The notes under the pieces: generated by a model
Database searches by the model: none
What the model was told of the DNA's origin: nothing
Seen by the model: only the letters and a program-made list of their open reading frames with translations
DNA from: Pelagibacteraceae bacterium
Lineage (GTDB): Bacteria; Pseudomonadota; Alphaproteobacteria; Pelagibacterales; Pelagibacteraceae
Direction: 5' to 3'
DNA length: 64,000 nt
Assembly (NCBI GenBank): GCA_018402735.1
Contig: JAGYIF010000003.1
Coordinates: 86,587-150,586 of the forward strand
Shown here: piece by piece, positions 10,082 through 20,935 of the stretch
Numbering within the stretch: the first letter of the stretch is position 1
Layout of the letters: every line of letters starts with the position of its first letter
Made by a program: the position numbers and the translations under genes

Positions 10082-10855
10082 GTGTCTATACAGCAATATA
10101 CATTGAGTGATTTTAAAAAATTAAAAAAAGCAGGAGAAATAACTGCTAAAACTTTAGATTTTTTAGAAGATAAAATAAAGCCTGGAATTACAACTGACTA
10201 CATAGATAAAATTACAACTAAGTTTCTTCACACTCATAACGCAACATCTGCCCCGCTCTTTTATAAGGGTTTTCCTAAATCTATATGTACTTCGGTTAAT
10301 CATGTAGTTTGTCATGGCATACCTTCTGAGAAAATTTTAAATGATGGTGATATTGTTAATATAGATATCACTAGTTACGTTGATGGATTTCACGGAGATG
10401 CTTCAAGAATGTACTCGGTTGGAACGCCTTCGGTCAAAGCAAATAAATTAATTGAAGTGACTAGAGAATCTCTGGCAAAAGCAATTAAAATTTTAAAACC
10501 TGGTATTGCACTTGGTGACATTGGTCATGAAATACAAAGTTTTGTCGAAAAAGAAGGGTTCTCGGTTGTGAAAGATTTTTGCGGCCATGGAATTGGAAGG
10601 TTGTTTCATGAAGAACCTAGTATTTTGCATTATGGAAAAAAAGATCAAGGAATAAAAATTAAAGAGGGAATGGTGTTTACTATTGAACCAATGATTAATG
10701 CTGGAAAATTTGAAACAAAAGTATTAAATGATGGTTGGACTGCTGTAACTAAAGATAAATCATTATCAGCACAATTTGAACATACAGTGGGTATAACTAG
10801 TAATGGATGCGAAATTTTTACACTGTCTAACAAATACGATACAAATTTACATTAA
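10082..10855 (+). CDS. map: Methionine aminopeptidase type I
   Basis: 257 residues starting at GTG 10082, directly after the sfsA stop. Removes the initiator methionine from nascent proteins. The five metal ligands are visible: Asp95 (VNIDIT), Asp106 (HGDASR), His169 (GHGIG), Glu202 (TIEPM) and Glu233 (QFEHT). CHGIP near 77-81 carries the substrate-binding His. It overlaps the purB start by one base (TAATG), which suggests translational coupling. Confidence 0.97.
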   Translation: MSIQQYTLSDFKKLKKAGEITAKTLDFLEDKIKPGITTDYIDKITTKFLHTHNATSAPLFYKGFPKSICTSVNHVVCHGIPSEKILNDGDIVNIDITSYVDGFHGDASRMYSVGTPSVKANKLIEVTRESLAKAIKILKPGIALGDIGHEIQSFVEKEGFSVVKDFCGHGIGRLFHEEPSILHYGKKDQGIKIKEGMVFTIEPMINAGKFETKVLNDGWTAVTKDKSLSAQFEHTVGITSNGCEIFTLSNKYDTNLH

Positions 10856-12147
10856 TGATTCCAAGATATAGCAGAGATTTAGTCACAAATATTTGGTCCC
10901 AAGAAGAAAAATACAAAATTTGGCTTGATATTGAAATATATGCAGCACAAGCAATGGAAAAATACAAAATTATTCCAAAAGGTGTAGCTGCCAAGGTAAG
11001 AAAAAAATCAAAAATAAATGTCAAAAGAATTGATGATATTGAAAAAATAACCAAACACGACGTAATAGCATTTTTAACTTCTATTGCAGAAAAAGTTGGG
11101 CCAGAGGCAAAATTTCTTCATCAAGGCATGACCTCGTCTGATGTTTTGGATACATGTTTTAATATTCAGTTGCAGAGATCAGGTAAAATTTTACTAAATG
11201 ATCTTGATCAGCTTTTAAAAACTCTAAAGCAAAAAGCCTATAAACATAAAAATACAATTTGCATGGGTAGAAGTCATGGAATTCATGCTGAACCTATTAC
11301 TTTTGGTTTAAAACTTGCAACTTACTTTGAGGAATTCAAAAGAAACAAAAAAAGATTAGAAGACGCAGTAAAAGAGATATCTACTTGTGCTATTTCTGGT
11401 GCTGTTGGAACGTTCGCGCACATCACTCCAAAAGTAGAAGAGTATGTTGCTAAAAAATTAAATTTAAAACCAGAGCCAATCTCAACGCAGGTTATACCAA
11501 GAGATAGACACGCACAATTTTTTAGTGTTTTAGGTATTATAGCAAGTTCAGCTGAGAGACTTGCAACTGAAATAAGGCACTTGCAAAGGACAGAAGTGTT
11601 AGAGGCTGAGGAGTATTTTTCTTCTGGACAAAAAGGATCTTCTGCAATGCCTCATAAAAGAAATCCAGTTCTTTCTGAAAATATTACAGGGTTAGCAAGA
11701 CTTGTCAGAAGTTACGTTTTTCCTGCCATGGAAAATATTGTTTTATGGCATGAAAGAGATATTAGTCACTCAAGCGTTGAAAGAAATATAGGGCCTGATG
11801 CAACGGTTACTCTTGATTTTTTATTAAGCAGGTTAAATGGAGTTGTTAAAAACTTAGTAGTTCACAAAGACAATATGACAGCCAACATGAACAAATTTAA
11901 AGGCTTAGTTTTTTCACAAGGTGTGATGTTAAAATTAACGCAAAAAGGCGTTAAAAGAGAAGATGCCTACAAAACTGTACAATACAATGCAATGAAAACA
12001 TGGGATAACAACGAAGATTTTTATACCAACCTAAGTAAAGATAAATTAATTAAAAAATACTTAACCACTAAAGAACTTGAGAAACTTTTTGATCTTAATT
12101 ATCATACCAAAAATGTTAATCATATCTTTTCTAGAGTTTTTAAATAA
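10855..12147 (+). CDS. purB: Adenylosuccinate lyase
   Basis: 430 residues. Cleaves SAICAR to AICAR and adenylosuccinate to AMP plus fumarate, two steps of purine synthesis. The fumarase/aspartase superfamily signature [10 protein letters not shown] lies near 263-272 in the mobile loop. [12 protein letters not shown] near 86 and [10 protein letters not shown] near 139 contain the substrate-binding and catalytic His residues. The start overlaps the map stop and the end overlaps the purC start, each by one base. purB heads a tight purB-C-S-Q-L series. Confidence 0.97.
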   Translation: MIPRYSRDLVTNIWSQEEKYKIWLDIEIYAAQAMEKYKIIPKGVAAKVRKKSKINVKRIDDIEKITKHDVIAFLTSIAEKVGPEAKFLHQGMTSSDVLDTCFNIQLQRSGKILLNDLDQLLKTLKQKAYKHKNTICMGRSHGIHAEPITFGLKLATYFEEFKRNKKRLEDAVKEISTCAISGAVGTFAHITPKVEEYVAKKLNLKPEPISTQVIPRDRHAQFFSVLGIIASSAERLATEIRHLQRTEVLEAEEYFSSGQKGSSAMPHKRNPVLSENITGLARLVRSYVFPAMENIVLWHERDISHSSVERNIGPDATVTLDFLLSRLNGVVKNLVVHKDNMTANMNKFKGLVFSQGVMLKLTQKGVKREDAYKTVQYNAMKTWDNNEDFYTNLSKDKLIKKYLTTKELEKLFDLNYHTKNVNHIFSRVFK

Positions 12148-12929
12148 TGAGTAGAAGAAAACTAGTTTACGAAGGCAAAGCGAAGATTTTATACGAGGGA
12201 CCAGATAGAGGAACCTATATTCAATACTTCAAGGATGATGCCACTGCTTTTAATAATCAAAAAAAAGCAATCATCGATGGAAAAGGAGTTTTAAATAATA
12301 GAATTTCAGAATTTTTATTCTCTCAACTTAATGAAATGGGAATAGAGACCCATTTAATAAAGAGGGTTAATATGCGTGAACAATTAATTAAAGCGGTTGA
12401 GATAATTCCGTTAGAATTTGTAGTAAGAAATATTGCAGCTGGCACTTTTTCAAAACGACTTGGAATACCTGAGGGAACTCAATTAAAAAGACCCATCATT
12501 GAGTATTATTTCAAAAATGATGAATTGGGAGACCCATTAGTTACGGAAGAACACATTGACATTAATAATTGGGCAACCATTGATGAATTATCTTTAGCAA
12601 CAGAAACTTCTTTAAGAATAAATGATTTTTTAATTGGGCTATTTAGAGCAGTTGGAATTAAATTAGTAGATTTCAAATTAGAATTTGGGCGAATTTGGAA
12701 AGATGATGAAAAGAGAGTTATTTTGGCAGACGAGATTAGTCCTGATACATGCCGGCTATGGGATGTAAAAGATGAAAGAAAATTAGACAAAGACAGATTC
12801 AGAAGAGATCTTGGAGGACTCATGGAAGCCTACCAAGAAGTTGCCAAGAGACTAGGAATCATGCCAGAAGGTAGCAACATCAAAGAAATTAAATCAGGAA
12901 TTTCTAAAAACTTTAAAATAAAAAAATAA
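12147..12929 (+). CDS. purC: SAICAR synthetase
   Basis: 260 residues. Joins CAIR with aspartate using ATP to give SAICAR. Motifs: [11 protein letters not shown] at the N-terminus, [14 protein letters not shown] near 92-105 and [14 protein letters not shown] near 192-205. The TAATG overlap with purB suggests coupling. The purS start follows one base after the stop. Length matches the bacterial single-domain enzyme. Confidence 0.97.
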   Translation: MSRRKLVYEGKAKILYEGPDRGTYIQYFKDDATAFNNQKKAIIDGKGVLNNRISEFLFSQLNEMGIETHLIKRVNMREQLIKAVEIIPLEFVVRNIAAGTFSKRLGIPEGTQLKRPIIEYYFKNDELGDPLVTEEHIDINNWATIDELSLATETSLRINDFLIGLFRAVGIKLVDFKLEFGRIWKDDEKRVILADEISPDTCRLWDVKDERKLDKDRFRRDLGGLMEAYQEVAKRLGIMPEGSNIKEIKSGISKNFKIKK

Positions 12930-12930
12930 A

Positions 12931-13173
12931 TTGAAATTTGAAATTTTTGTTACTCTAAAAAAAGATGTTTTAGATCCTCAAGGTAAAGCTGTCGAAGGAG
13001 CAATTAAAAACTTAGGGCTATCCACTATTTCCAATATCAGACAAGGAAAGTATTTCACTCTAGAAGTTGCTGAGACAGATGAACATAAAGCTAAACAACA
13101 AGCTGAAGAGGCTTGTAAAAAACTTTTAGCAAATCTTACTATCGAAGAATACTCAATTAAAAAGCTAAGTTAA
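12931..13173 (+). CDS. purS: Phosphoribosylformylglycinamidine synthase subunit PurS
   Basis: 80 residues starting at TTG 12931. The TTG choice rests on the family N-terminus (KFEIFVTLKKDVLDPQG) and on packing against purC. The VLDPQGKAVEGAI segment and the small ferredoxin-like fold pattern are typical. PurS bridges PurQ and PurL in the three-part FGAR amidotransferase. It overlaps purQ by one base. Confidence 0.95.
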   Translation: MKFEIFVTLKKDVLDPQGKAVEGAIKNLGLSTISNIRQGKYFTLEVAETDEHKAKQQAEEACKKLLANLTIEEYSIKKLS

Positions 13174-13847
13174 TGAAAGCATCGGTTATCGTATTTCCAG
13201 GATCGAATTGCGATAGAGATATTCAGGTGGCCTTAGAAAAGTTCCAAATAGCCACAACCATGGTTTGGCATCAAGAAACAGAACTTCCTAAAAGTGATTT
13301 GGTAGTATTGCCAGGAGGTTTTTCGTATGGGGATTATTTAAGATGTGGAAGTATGGCTTCTAAATCTAAAATCATGAAAGAAGTTATTCAATACGCTGGT
13401 ACTGGTGGTTATGTTTTTGGCATTTGTAATGGCTTTCAAATATTAACTGAGGCAGGTTTGTTACCTGGCGCTCTTTTACGAAACAATAAGTTAAAATTTA
13501 TTTGTAAAGATGTGCAAATTAAAACTATTAATAATCAAACAGCTTTTACTAAAAAATTATCTGAACATAAAATACTCACCGTTCCCATAGCGCATAATGA
13601 TGGTAATTTTTTTGCTTCGAAGGAAGAAATTCAATCATTAAAAGACAATAATCAAATTGTGTTTCAGTATTGTGATAAAGAAGGAAATATTTCTGGGGAG
13701 TCTAATCCAAATGGGTCTTTTTTAAATATTGCTGGTATTGTCAATAAAAATAAAAATGTGCTTGGCATGATGCCTCATCCTGAAAGAGTTATTGATCAGT
13801 TACTTGGTGGTACAGACGGTCAAGAAATATTTAGATCTTTATTGTAA
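13173..13847 (+). CDS. purQ: FGAM synthase glutaminase subunit PurQ
   Basis: 224 residues, class I glutamine amidotransferase. The nucleophile is Cys85 in FGICNGFQIL, with the His/Glu pair in MPHPER near the C-terminus; PGGFSYGDYLR supplies the oxyanion region. It releases ammonia from glutamine and channels it to PurL. purL begins at the base following the stop. Confidence 0.97.
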   Translation: MKASVIVFPGSNCDRDIQVALEKFQIATTMVWHQETELPKSDLVVLPGGFSYGDYLRCGSMASKSKIMKEVIQYAGTGGYVFGICNGFQILTEAGLLPGALLRNNKLKFICKDVQIKTINNQTAFTKKLSEHKILTVPIAHNDGNFFASKEEIQSLKDNNQIVFQYCDKEGNISGESNPNGSFLNIAGIVNKNKNVLGMMPHPERVIDQLLGGTDGQEIFRSLL

Positions 13848-16037
13848 ATGGAACAAACAACAGTTGATCAAGCCAAACAATTAGGACTTACCGAGTCTGA
13901 GTTTGATAAAATAAAAGAACTTATAGGAAGAATACCAAATTTTACAGAACTGGGAATTTTCTCAGCAATGTGGAACGAACATTGTTCCTACAAGTCGTCA
14001 AGAGTTTGGCTTTCAAAACTTCCTACAAAAAATAAATACGTAGTTCAAGGACCTGGTGAAAATGCAGGTGTTATTGATATTGGAGATGATGATGTTGCTA
14101 TATTTAAAATAGAAAGTCATAATCATCCTTCTTATATTGAGCCTTATCAGGGTGCGGCTACTGGGGTTGGCGGAATCTTGAGAGATGTTTTTACAATGGG
14201 CGCTAGACCTATCGCTAATTTAAATTCAATTAGATTTGGTAAACCAGAACACCCTAAAACCAAACACCTTTTAAATGGAGTGGTTTCTGGAATAGCGGGT
14301 TATGGCAATTGCATGGGAATACCAACCGTTGGTGGTGAGGTTGAGTTTGACGAATGTTATGATGGTAATATTTTAGTAAATGCCATGAATATTGGCCTTG
14401 CAAAAAAAAATAAAGTTTTCTTATCAATAGCTAGCGGTGTTGGAAATCCAGTTATTTATGTTGGATCCAAAACGGGAAGAGATGGTATTCACGGCGCATC
14501 CATGGCTTCACAAGAATTTGATGATAATTCTGAAGCAAAAAAACCAACAGTTCAAGTTGGTGATCCCTTTGCAGAAAAATTACTACTAGAAGCTTGCTTG
14601 GAATTGATGAAAACCGACACTATTATTTCCATTCAAGATATGGGAGCAGCTGGACTCACCTCTTCTTCTGTAGAAATGGCATCTAAAGGAAAATTAGGTA
14701 TAGAAATTGATTTAAATAAAGTGCCATGCAGAGAAACGGAGATGCAACCATTTGAACTTATGCTTTCTGAGAGCCAAGAACGAATGTTAATTGTTTTAAA
14801 AGAAGGCAAAGAAAAAGAAGCAGAAAAAATATTTAAAAAATGGGATCTAGATTTTTCTGTTATTGGAAAAATGACGAATAGTAAAAATTTAGTTCTGCAT
14901 TTTAATAAAGAAGTAGTTTGCGATATTCCAATCTCTTCCCTTGCAGACGAAGCTCCCAAATATAATAGAGAATGGATTTCAACTCCTCTACCTGAAGAAA
15001 TCAATATTGATAAAAAATTAAATGATCTAGATATTAAAGATTGTTTAATAAAATTACTTACTCATCCTAATCAATCTAATAAATCCTGGGTCTGGGAACA
15101 ATACGATCATATGGTAATGGGAGATACCATTCAAAAACCAGGCGGAGATGCAGCGGTAGTTAGAGTGCACGGAACCAATAAAGCTATTGCAGCCACTGTT
15201 GACTGTACACCAAGGTATTGCTTTGCTCATCCACACACAGGAGGAATGCAAGCAGTTTGCGAAACATATAGAAATTTATCAGCGGTAGGTGCTGAGCCAA
15301 GAGCGATAACAAATTGTTTAAATTTTGGTAACCCTGAAAAAAAAGAGATTATGGGGCAATTTGTTGAAGTTATCAAAGGAATGAGTGAAGCTTGTTTGGC
15401 CTTAGATTATCCAGTTATTTCTGGAAATGTTTCGCTTTATAACGAAACTAATGGAATTGGTATAAAACCAACACCGACTATTGGTGGTGTTGGACTCATT
15501 CAAGATTCAAATAAATCAACAACTATCTCTATAAAAGCTACTGGCAATCTTCTTTTAATTATTGGAGAAACTAAAGGACACATTCACCAAAGCGCGTTGT
15601 GTTATGATATCCTCCATATCAAAAAGGGTCCGCCTCCCACCATTAATCTTGCTGAGGAAAAGAAAAACAGTCTTTTTGTAAGAAATCTTATAAATAAAAA
15701 AATTGCACAATCTGTTCATGATATATCTGATGGTGGAATAGCCTTAACTATTGCAGAGATGTGTATGTCTGGAAAAATAGGCGCAAACATTACGACAAAT
15801 TTAATTGATGCTGAAAGAATAAAATTCTTATTTGGAGAAGATCAGGCTAGATATGTGGTAGAAGTAAGAAGTGCTGATTATGATAATGTTGTCAAACTAG
15901 CCAAAGAACAGGAAGTATCTCTTCTTCAAATTGGATCTACAAAAGCTGAAAATCTGACTATAGATGATATGAAAATTACAGTTGAAGATATGCTAACATT
16001 AAATAATAAATGGTTTCATAATTACAATTCAAATTAA
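13848..16037 (+). CDS. purL: FGAM synthase subunit II, PurL (small type)
   Basis: 729 residues, the length of the small PurL that works with separate PurS and PurQ. Converts FGAR to FGAM with ATP. Visible features are NEHCSYKSS near 44-52 (active-site His), a first AIRS-like half ([21 protein letters not shown]) and a second half with TVDCTPRYC and [15 protein letters not shown]. No frameshift over 2.2 kb. Followed without a gap by bolA. Confidence 0.97.
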   Translation: MEQTTVDQAKQLGLTESEFDKIKELIGRIPNFTELGIFSAMWNEHCSYKSSRVWLSKLPTKNKYVVQGPGENAGVIDIGDDDVAIFKIESHNHPSYIEPYQGAATGVGGILRDVFTMGARPIANLNSIRFGKPEHPKTKHLLNGVVSGIAGYGNCMGIPTVGGEVEFDECYDGNILVNAMNIGLAKKNKVFLSIASGVGNPVIYVGSKTGRDGIHGASMASQEFDDNSEAKKPTVQVGDPFAEKLLLEACLELMKTDTIISIQDMGAAGLTSSSVEMASKGKLGIEIDLNKVPCRETEMQPFELMLSESQERMLIVLKEGKEKEAEKIFKKWDLDFSVIGKMTNSKNLVLHFNKEVVCDIPISSLADEAPKYNREWISTPLPEEINIDKKLNDLDIKDCLIKLLTHPNQSNKSWVWEQYDHMVMGDTIQKPGGDAAVVRVHGTNKAIAATVDCTPRYCFAHPHTGGMQAVCETYRNLSAVGAEPRAITNCLNFGNPEKKEIMGQFVEVIKGMSEACLALDYPVISGNVSLYNETNGIGIKPTPTIGGVGLIQDSNKSTTISIKATGNLLLIIGETKGHIHQSALCYDILHIKKGPPPTINLAEEKKNSLFVRNLINKKIAQSVHDISDGGIALTIAEMCMSGKIGANITTNLIDAERIKFLFGEDQARYVVEVRSADYDNVVKLAKEQEVSLLQIGSTKAENLTIDDMKITVEDMLTLNNKWFHNYNSN

Positions 16038-16268
16038 ATGGCAATAAAACAGGTAGAAATTGAAATGTTATTAAAAGAAGGATTTCCTGATGCTGATATT
16101 TATGTGCAAGATTTAGCTGGCGATGACAATCATTTTTCAGCCAAAATAAAATCAGCACAATTTAAAGGTAAGAGTAGAGTTCAGCAACACCAGATGGTAT
16201 ATAATGCACTTAAAGGAAAAATGGGTAATGAGTTACATGCTTTAGCATTAACGACTGAGGAAAAATAA
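16038..16268 (+). CDS. BolA family protein
   Basis: 76 residues, the short BolA class (YrbA/BolA2-like). DIYVQDLAGDDNHFSAKI near 19-36 and RVQQHQMVYNALKGKMGNELHALALTT give the KH-like fold pattern with the conserved His. BolA proteins pair with monothiol glutaredoxins to bind or pass on [2Fe-2S] clusters. Its stop overlaps the start of the CGFS glutaredoxin by one base, strong context for that partnership. Confidence 0.93.
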   Translation: MAIKQVEIEMLLKEGFPDADIYVQDLAGDDNHFSAKIKSAQFKGKSRVQQHQMVYNALKGKMGNELHALALTTEEK

Positions 16269-16594
16269 TGAACGCAAAACAAAAAATACAAAATACTATA
16301 GAAAGTAATGATGTAGTTTTATTTATGAAAGGTACTCCTGATATGCCTCAGTGTGGTTTTTCAATGGCTGTGGCTAATGTGCTTAAAATACTAAATATTA
16401 AATTTGACGGAGTAAATGTGTTAGAGGACGAGGAAATTAGAAACGAAATAAAAGTTTTTAGTGATTGGCCAACTATCCCTCAACTTTATATCAAAGGCGA
16501 ATTCATTGGTGGTTGCGATATAGTGAAAGAAATGTTTGAAAAAAAAGAACTTCAAGCCCTACTGGACGAAAAAAAAATTAATTACAAAAAATAA
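16268..16594 (+). CDS. grxD: Monothiol glutaredoxin, Grx4/GrxD family
   Basis: 108 residues. The CGFS active site starts at Cys29 (PQCGFS), preceded by the family MKGTPDMP. WPTIPQLYIKGEFIGGCDIV contains the cis-Pro and the GG glutathione-binding segment. These proteins carry [2Fe-2S] clusters rather than reduce disulfides. Last gene of the sfsA-to-grx series; the next gene, rpsD, converges with a 1-nt gap. Confidence 0.96.
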   Translation: MNAKQKIQNTIESNDVVLFMKGTPDMPQCGFSMAVANVLKILNIKFDGVNVLEDEEIRNEIKVFSDWPTIPQLYIKGEFIGGCDIVKEMFEKKELQALLDEKKINYKK

Positions 16595-16595
16595 A

Positions 16596-17216
16596 TTATC
16601 TAGAGTAATATTCGACAACTAGATTTGGCTCCATTACTGCTGGATATGGAATTTCTTCCATTTTAGGAACTCGTGAAAACTTTGCAGTAAATTGCTTGTG
16701 ATCTGCAACTATATAATCTGGAACTTCTCTTTCTTTATTCGCAATAGCGCTCAAGATAACGACTAATTGTTTTGAAGATTCTTTCACTTCAATTAAATCA
16801 TTTTCTTTAACTGTGTAACTAGAAATATTAACTTTTTTTCCATTCACTCTAATGTGGCCATGATTAATAACTTGTCTTGCTTGAAACACAGTTTGAGCAA
16901 ATTTAGCTCTGTAAATTACAGCATCTAATCTTGACTCTAAAATTCCAACTAAATTTTCTCCCGTATTACCTCTAATTCTGTCTGCCTCTTTAAAAACATT
17001 TCTAAACTGTCTCTCATTTAAATTTCCGTAATAACTTTTTAATTTTTGTTTTGCTTGAAGCTGAATTTTGTAATCGGAAGGCTTTCCTTTAGCTTTAGTT
17101 TGACCGTGCTGACCTGGACCAAAAGCTCTTTTGTTGAATGGACTTTTTGGACGTCCCCAAAGATTCACTCCTAGTCGTCTGTCTACTTTATGTTTGGCTT
17201 GTATGCGTTTTGTCAT
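16596..17216 (-). CDS. rpsD: 30S ribosomal protein S4
   Basis: 206 residues, normal length. The opening [25 protein letters not shown] has the alphaproteobacterial form. The S4 RNA-binding domain covers about 95-155, with [36 protein letters not shown]. It binds 16S rRNA early in 30S assembly. Monocistronic here, on the strand opposite to the pur operon. Confidence 0.98.
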   Translation of the reverse strand: MTKRIQAKHKVDRRLGVNLWGRPKSPFNKRAFGPGQHGQTKAKGKPSDYKIQLQAKQKLKSYYGNLNERQFRNVFKEADRIRGNTGENLVGILESRLDAVIYRAKFAQTVFQARQVINHGHIRVNGKKVNISSYTVKENDLIEVKESSKQLVVILSAIANKEREVPDYIVADHKQFTAKFSRVPKMEEIPYPAVMEPNLVVEYYSR

Positions 17217-17273
17217 TATTTAAGAATAGGCACTTATAAACATCAAGGGTTTTTTGTCAATAAGGCTTTAAAA

Positions 17274-17987
17274 TCAATACTTCCTAAAGGAACTAAAAAT
17301 ACCCATTAAAGTACGTAGTTCTCTAGTCGTCAGGGGTTGTTTGGCAAAAATATTTTTAATACTTTTTATCATGAATAATTTTTTTTCTGCAGGTCTAAAA
17401 AAACCTGTTTTTTCAAGATTTCCTATAAGAAAATCATAAAATTTAAACAAATCTTTTTGAGTGGCAATTTCGCTCTTATCTGTATTTTTATATTCTATAT
17501 TTTTAAATTTAGAAACATAGAGACTGTATGCAACTACTGAAACCGAATGCGAAAGATTTAAAGATTCATATTTTTTGTCTGTTGGAATTTTTAATAAATA
17601 ATTAGAACTAATTAGATCTTCATTACTTAGTCCTGCATTTTCTGGGCCAAATAATATTGAAATTTTTTTTTTGCTCTTTCTGATTGTCTGAACTGCTTCC
17701 TCAAGGCTAAATATTTTTTTATTAATATTTCTTATTCTGGCCGAGGTTGCAAATACAATGTCACTTTTGCTCAAAGCTTCTTTAGTCGTTTTAAAAACTT
17801 TGGCTTTGTGAATAATATCGACAGCCTTAACGGAGGTATAAATTGCTTTAATATTTGGCCATTGTTCTTTCGGATCTACAAGTATTAAATTAGATAGGCC
17901 AAAGTTTTTCATAACTCTAGCCGTTGCTCCAATGTTTTCACCAATTTGTGGTTTAACTAATATAATCGAAATATTTTTTAAACTCAT
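17274..17987 (-). CDS. trmJ: TrmJ-type SPOUT RNA 2'-O-methyltransferase
   Basis: 237 residues. SPOUT signatures: ILVKPQIGENIGATARVMKNFG (motif 1), ILFGPENAGLSNEDL (motif 2) and IPTDKKYESLNLSHSVSVVAYSLY (motif 3, SAM-binding knot). Closest in layout to TrmJ, which methylates position 32 of tRNAs, though related paralogs exist. The 4-nt overlap with cimA (ATGA) suggests translational coupling. Last gene of the nadE-cysS-cimA-trmJ series. Confidence 0.88.
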   Translation of the reverse strand: MSLKNISIILVKPQIGENIGATARVMKNFGLSNLILVDPKEQWPNIKAIYTSVKAVDIIHKAKVFKTTKEALSKSDIVFATSARIRNINKKIFSLEEAVQTIRKSKKKISILFGPENAGLSNEDLISSNYLLKIPTDKKYESLNLSHSVSVVAYSLYVSKFKNIEYKNTDKSEIATQKDLFKFYDFLIGNLEKTGFFRPAEKKLFMIKSIKNIFAKQPLTTRELRTLMGIFSSFRKY

Positions 17988-19594
17988 TGCGAGTTTGCTG
18001 GAGCTTTTGCTTTATATAGTTTGTAGTCAATACTATCGATCAAGGCTTTAAAAGAGGCCTCAATAATATTTGGTGATACTCCAATCGTAAACCAACTATT
18101 TTTATTTTGATCCGTGCTTTCAATCGACACTCTTGTTACGGCATTTGTTCCTGTATTTAAAATTCTTACCTTGTAATCTATTAATCTTAAATCTCCCAAA
18201 TATTCTGAATATTTGCCGATATTTGCAAGATTACTCCGGATAGCCTGATCTAGAGCATTGACCGGTCCATTACCTTGACCCTCACACACATGCTCCGTGC
18301 CATCTACTATTAAAGTAACTTTAGCAACTGAGTTTATGTTATCAGATACCTTGTCATCTTTAATTACTCTAACTTCATAGTTCTTAATTTGGATATAGTT
18401 TGGAACTTCTCCTAATAATCTGCGAGTTAATAGTTCAAAGGAAGCATCAGCTCCATCATAAGAATATCCTGCAAATTCTCTATCTTTGACCTCATCTAAT
18501 AATTTTTGAATTTTTGGGTCTTTTGCATCAATGGTAATATTTAATTTTTCCAGTCTTGAAATAATATTTGCTCTGCCTGACTGATCTGAAATGACTATTG
18601 ATCTAGTATTGCCTACCAATTCTGGATTTATATGTTCATAAGTTCTAGGATCTTTCTGCACTGCAGATACGTGTAAACCACCTTTGTGAGCAAAAGCAGA
18701 GGAGCCTACGTAAGCCGCTCTTTTATTGGATTTTCTATTTAAAATTTCATCAAGTAATCTTGAGCAATCTGTTAAATGAGATATTTGTTTATTATTTACT
18801 GAAATTTCATAGCGACTATTAAAGTACTCTTTTAACAAAAGTGTTGGGATAATTGAAACAAGATTTGCATTACCACATCTTTCTCCCAATCCATTTAACG
18901 TTCCCTGAATGTGTCTTGCCCCCGCAACCACTGCCGCTAATGAATTTGCAACAGCATTTTCTGTATCGTTATGAGCATGTATTCCTATATTCGTACCAGG
19001 AATAATTTTTACTATATCGGAAACGATATCTGATACTTCGTGAGGCAAAGTTCCGCCGTTAGTATCACACAACACAACCCATCTTGCCCCGTTATCATAA
19101 GCAGCTTTAATGCAGCTGATTGCATATTCTTTATTATGTTTGTATCCATCAAAAAAATGTTCTGCATCAAACATGAATTCTTTTTTATTTTTTACAAAAT
19201 GTTTAGTTGTTTCTGTGATATTTTCTAAATTTTGTTGGTTAGAAATTTGCAGAGCTACATCCACATGATAATCCCAAGTTTTGCCAACAATACAAACTGA
19301 TTTAGTATTTGAGTTTAATATTGCCGATAAACCAGGATCATTATCAGCACTTCGGCCATATTTTTTAGTCATACCAAATGCCACAAGTACAGAACTAGTA
19401 AGATCAGGTTGTGCACTAAAAAAAGTGGTATCTAAAGGATTGGCTCCTGGCCAACCTCCTTCAATATAGTCTATTCCTAGTTTGGAAAGCGCCTTAGCAA
19501 TTTTGTATTTATCTTCAATACTAAAATCAACACCTTGGGTCTGAGCCCCGTCTCTTAATGTTGTATCAAATAAATATATTTTTTCTTTATTCAT
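17984..19594 (-). CDS. cimA: (R)-citramalate synthase
   Basis: 536 residues. Condenses pyruvate and acetyl-CoA to citramalate, the threonine-independent entry to isoleucine. The DRE-TIM lyase opening FDTTLRDGAQTQGVDFS, metal-binding HAHNDTENAVANSL, GTLNGLGERCGNAN and FAHKGGLHVSAV are visible. A LeuA-type regulatory domain occupies about 390-525. The DTTLRDGAQ form and length separate it from 2-isopropylmalate synthase and match the long CimA class. It overlaps the cysS stop by one base and trmJ by four. Confidence 0.92.
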   Translation of the reverse strand: MNKEKIYLFDTTLRDGAQTQGVDFSIEDKYKIAKALSKLGIDYIEGGWPGANPLDTTFFSAQPDLTSSVLVAFGMTKKYGRSADNDPGLSAILNSNTKSVCIVGKTWDYHVDVALQISNQQNLENITETTKHFVKNKKEFMFDAEHFFDGYKHNKEYAISCIKAAYDNGARWVVLCDTNGGTLPHEVSDIVSDIVKIIPGTNIGIHAHNDTENAVANSLAAVVAGARHIQGTLNGLGERCGNANLVSIIPTLLLKEYFNSRYEISVNNKQISHLTDCSRLLDEILNRKSNKRAAYVGSSAFAHKGGLHVSAVQKDPRTYEHINPELVGNTRSIVISDQSGRANIISRLEKLNITIDAKDPKIQKLLDEVKDREFAGYSYDGADASFELLTRRLLGEVPNYIQIKNYEVRVIKDDKVSDNINSVAKVTLIVDGTEHVCEGQGNGPVNALDQAIRSNLANIGKYSEYLGDLRLIDYKVRILNTGTNAVTRVSIESTDQNKNSWFTIGVSPNIIEASFKALIDSIDYKLYKAKAPANSQ

Positions 19595-20934
19595 TATTTA
19601 TACTTCCAGCTAGTTTCGCCTTGATTATCTTCAATTGTAATACCTTTTGCAATTAACAAATCCCTGATTTCATCAGATCTTGAAAAATTTTTATTATCTC
19701 TAGCTACTTTTCTTTCCTGTATTAAATTTTCAATTTCTTCTGCAGTTATGGATTTGCTAGTTTTTATATTATTCCAGCTTGCAAGATTTTTATCAAATAA
19801 ACCTAATAATTTACACGCATCAGAAAGCTGTTGTCCTGCATTCTTATTTCCATTTACCGCATCTTTATATAAGGAATGTATTTTAGAAATAAACATTGGA
19901 GTATTTAAATCGTCGGTGAGCACTTCGAGCGTGCCTAGATCTAATTTCTGATCTTGATCAGAATAAAATTCATACCATTTGTTAAGGGTTGTATATGCCG
20001 TTTCTAAATTTTTTTCATTCCAATCAAAGGGCTGTCTATAATGAGTGCTGAGCATAGCTAATCTTACTACTTGGCCATCGTATTTGTTCTTCAATTCATT
20101 AATGGTGATGAAATTTCCCAATGATTTAGACATTTTTTCTTTATTTACGGTAACATAACCATTATGCATCCAAAAATTTGCAAGCACTTTAGTTTTGTGA
20201 GCACAAACTGATTGGGCTATTTCATTTTCGTGATGTGGAAAAATTAAATCTAAACCACCAGCATGAATATCAAATTCAGTTCCTAAATATTTTTTAGCCA
20301 TCGCCGAACACTCAAGATGCCATCCTGGCCGACCCCTGCCCCATGGTGAATCCCAGCCAGGTTCTTCTGCTGACGATGGTTTCCAAAGAACAAAATCAGC
20401 TGGGTTTTTTTTAAGTCCGAAATCTCTACTCTTGCCCCAGCAACTAAATCTGTAATTTTTTTATTTGAAAGTTTTCCATAAGAATCAAATTTTGATACTT
20501 CAAAGTAAACGTGACCTTGCACTATATACGCAAAATCAAGCTCCAATAACTTTTTAGTTAACTCTATCATTTCCTTGATATGATCTGTGGCCTTTGGTTC
20601 AACGCTTGGGGTTAAACAATTTAGAAAATTACAATCGCTATGAAAATCTTTTGTTACTTTATTAGTTAATTCATTTATAGAAATGTTATTTTTTTTTGCA
20701 GTTTCAATAATTTTATCATCTATATCAGTAATGTTTCGTACATATTGTACAGCATCTTGACCATATATTTCTCGAAGCACTCTAAATAATACATCGAATA
20801 CAATTAATGGTCTGGCATTACCAACGTGCGGATAATCATAAACAGTTGGACCGCAAACATATAAACGGACGTTATGAGCATCTAAGAGGAACGAACTTCT
20901 CTTTAACTCTCGAAATGGTATTATACAGCTGCAT
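19594..20934 (-). CDS. cysS: Cysteinyl-tRNA synthetase (two compensating frameshifts)
   Basis: Charges tRNA-Cys. The ATG at 20932-20934 opens MQLYNTISRVKEKFVPL. One extra A near 20883 shifts the frame, after which NVRLYVCGPTVYDYPHVGNARP (zinc Cys and HIGH-like HVGN) reads on. A missing A in the run at 20405-20412 shifts it back, so the third piece (NPADFVLWKPSS, then ECSAMAKKYLG, HHENEIAQS and KMSKSLGNF) is in the original frame. The compensated length is exactly 446 codons plus stop, the family length. The start is 1 nt past the nadE stop. Sequencing error is likely since the enzyme is essential. Confidence 0.9.
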
Positions 20935-20935
20935 C

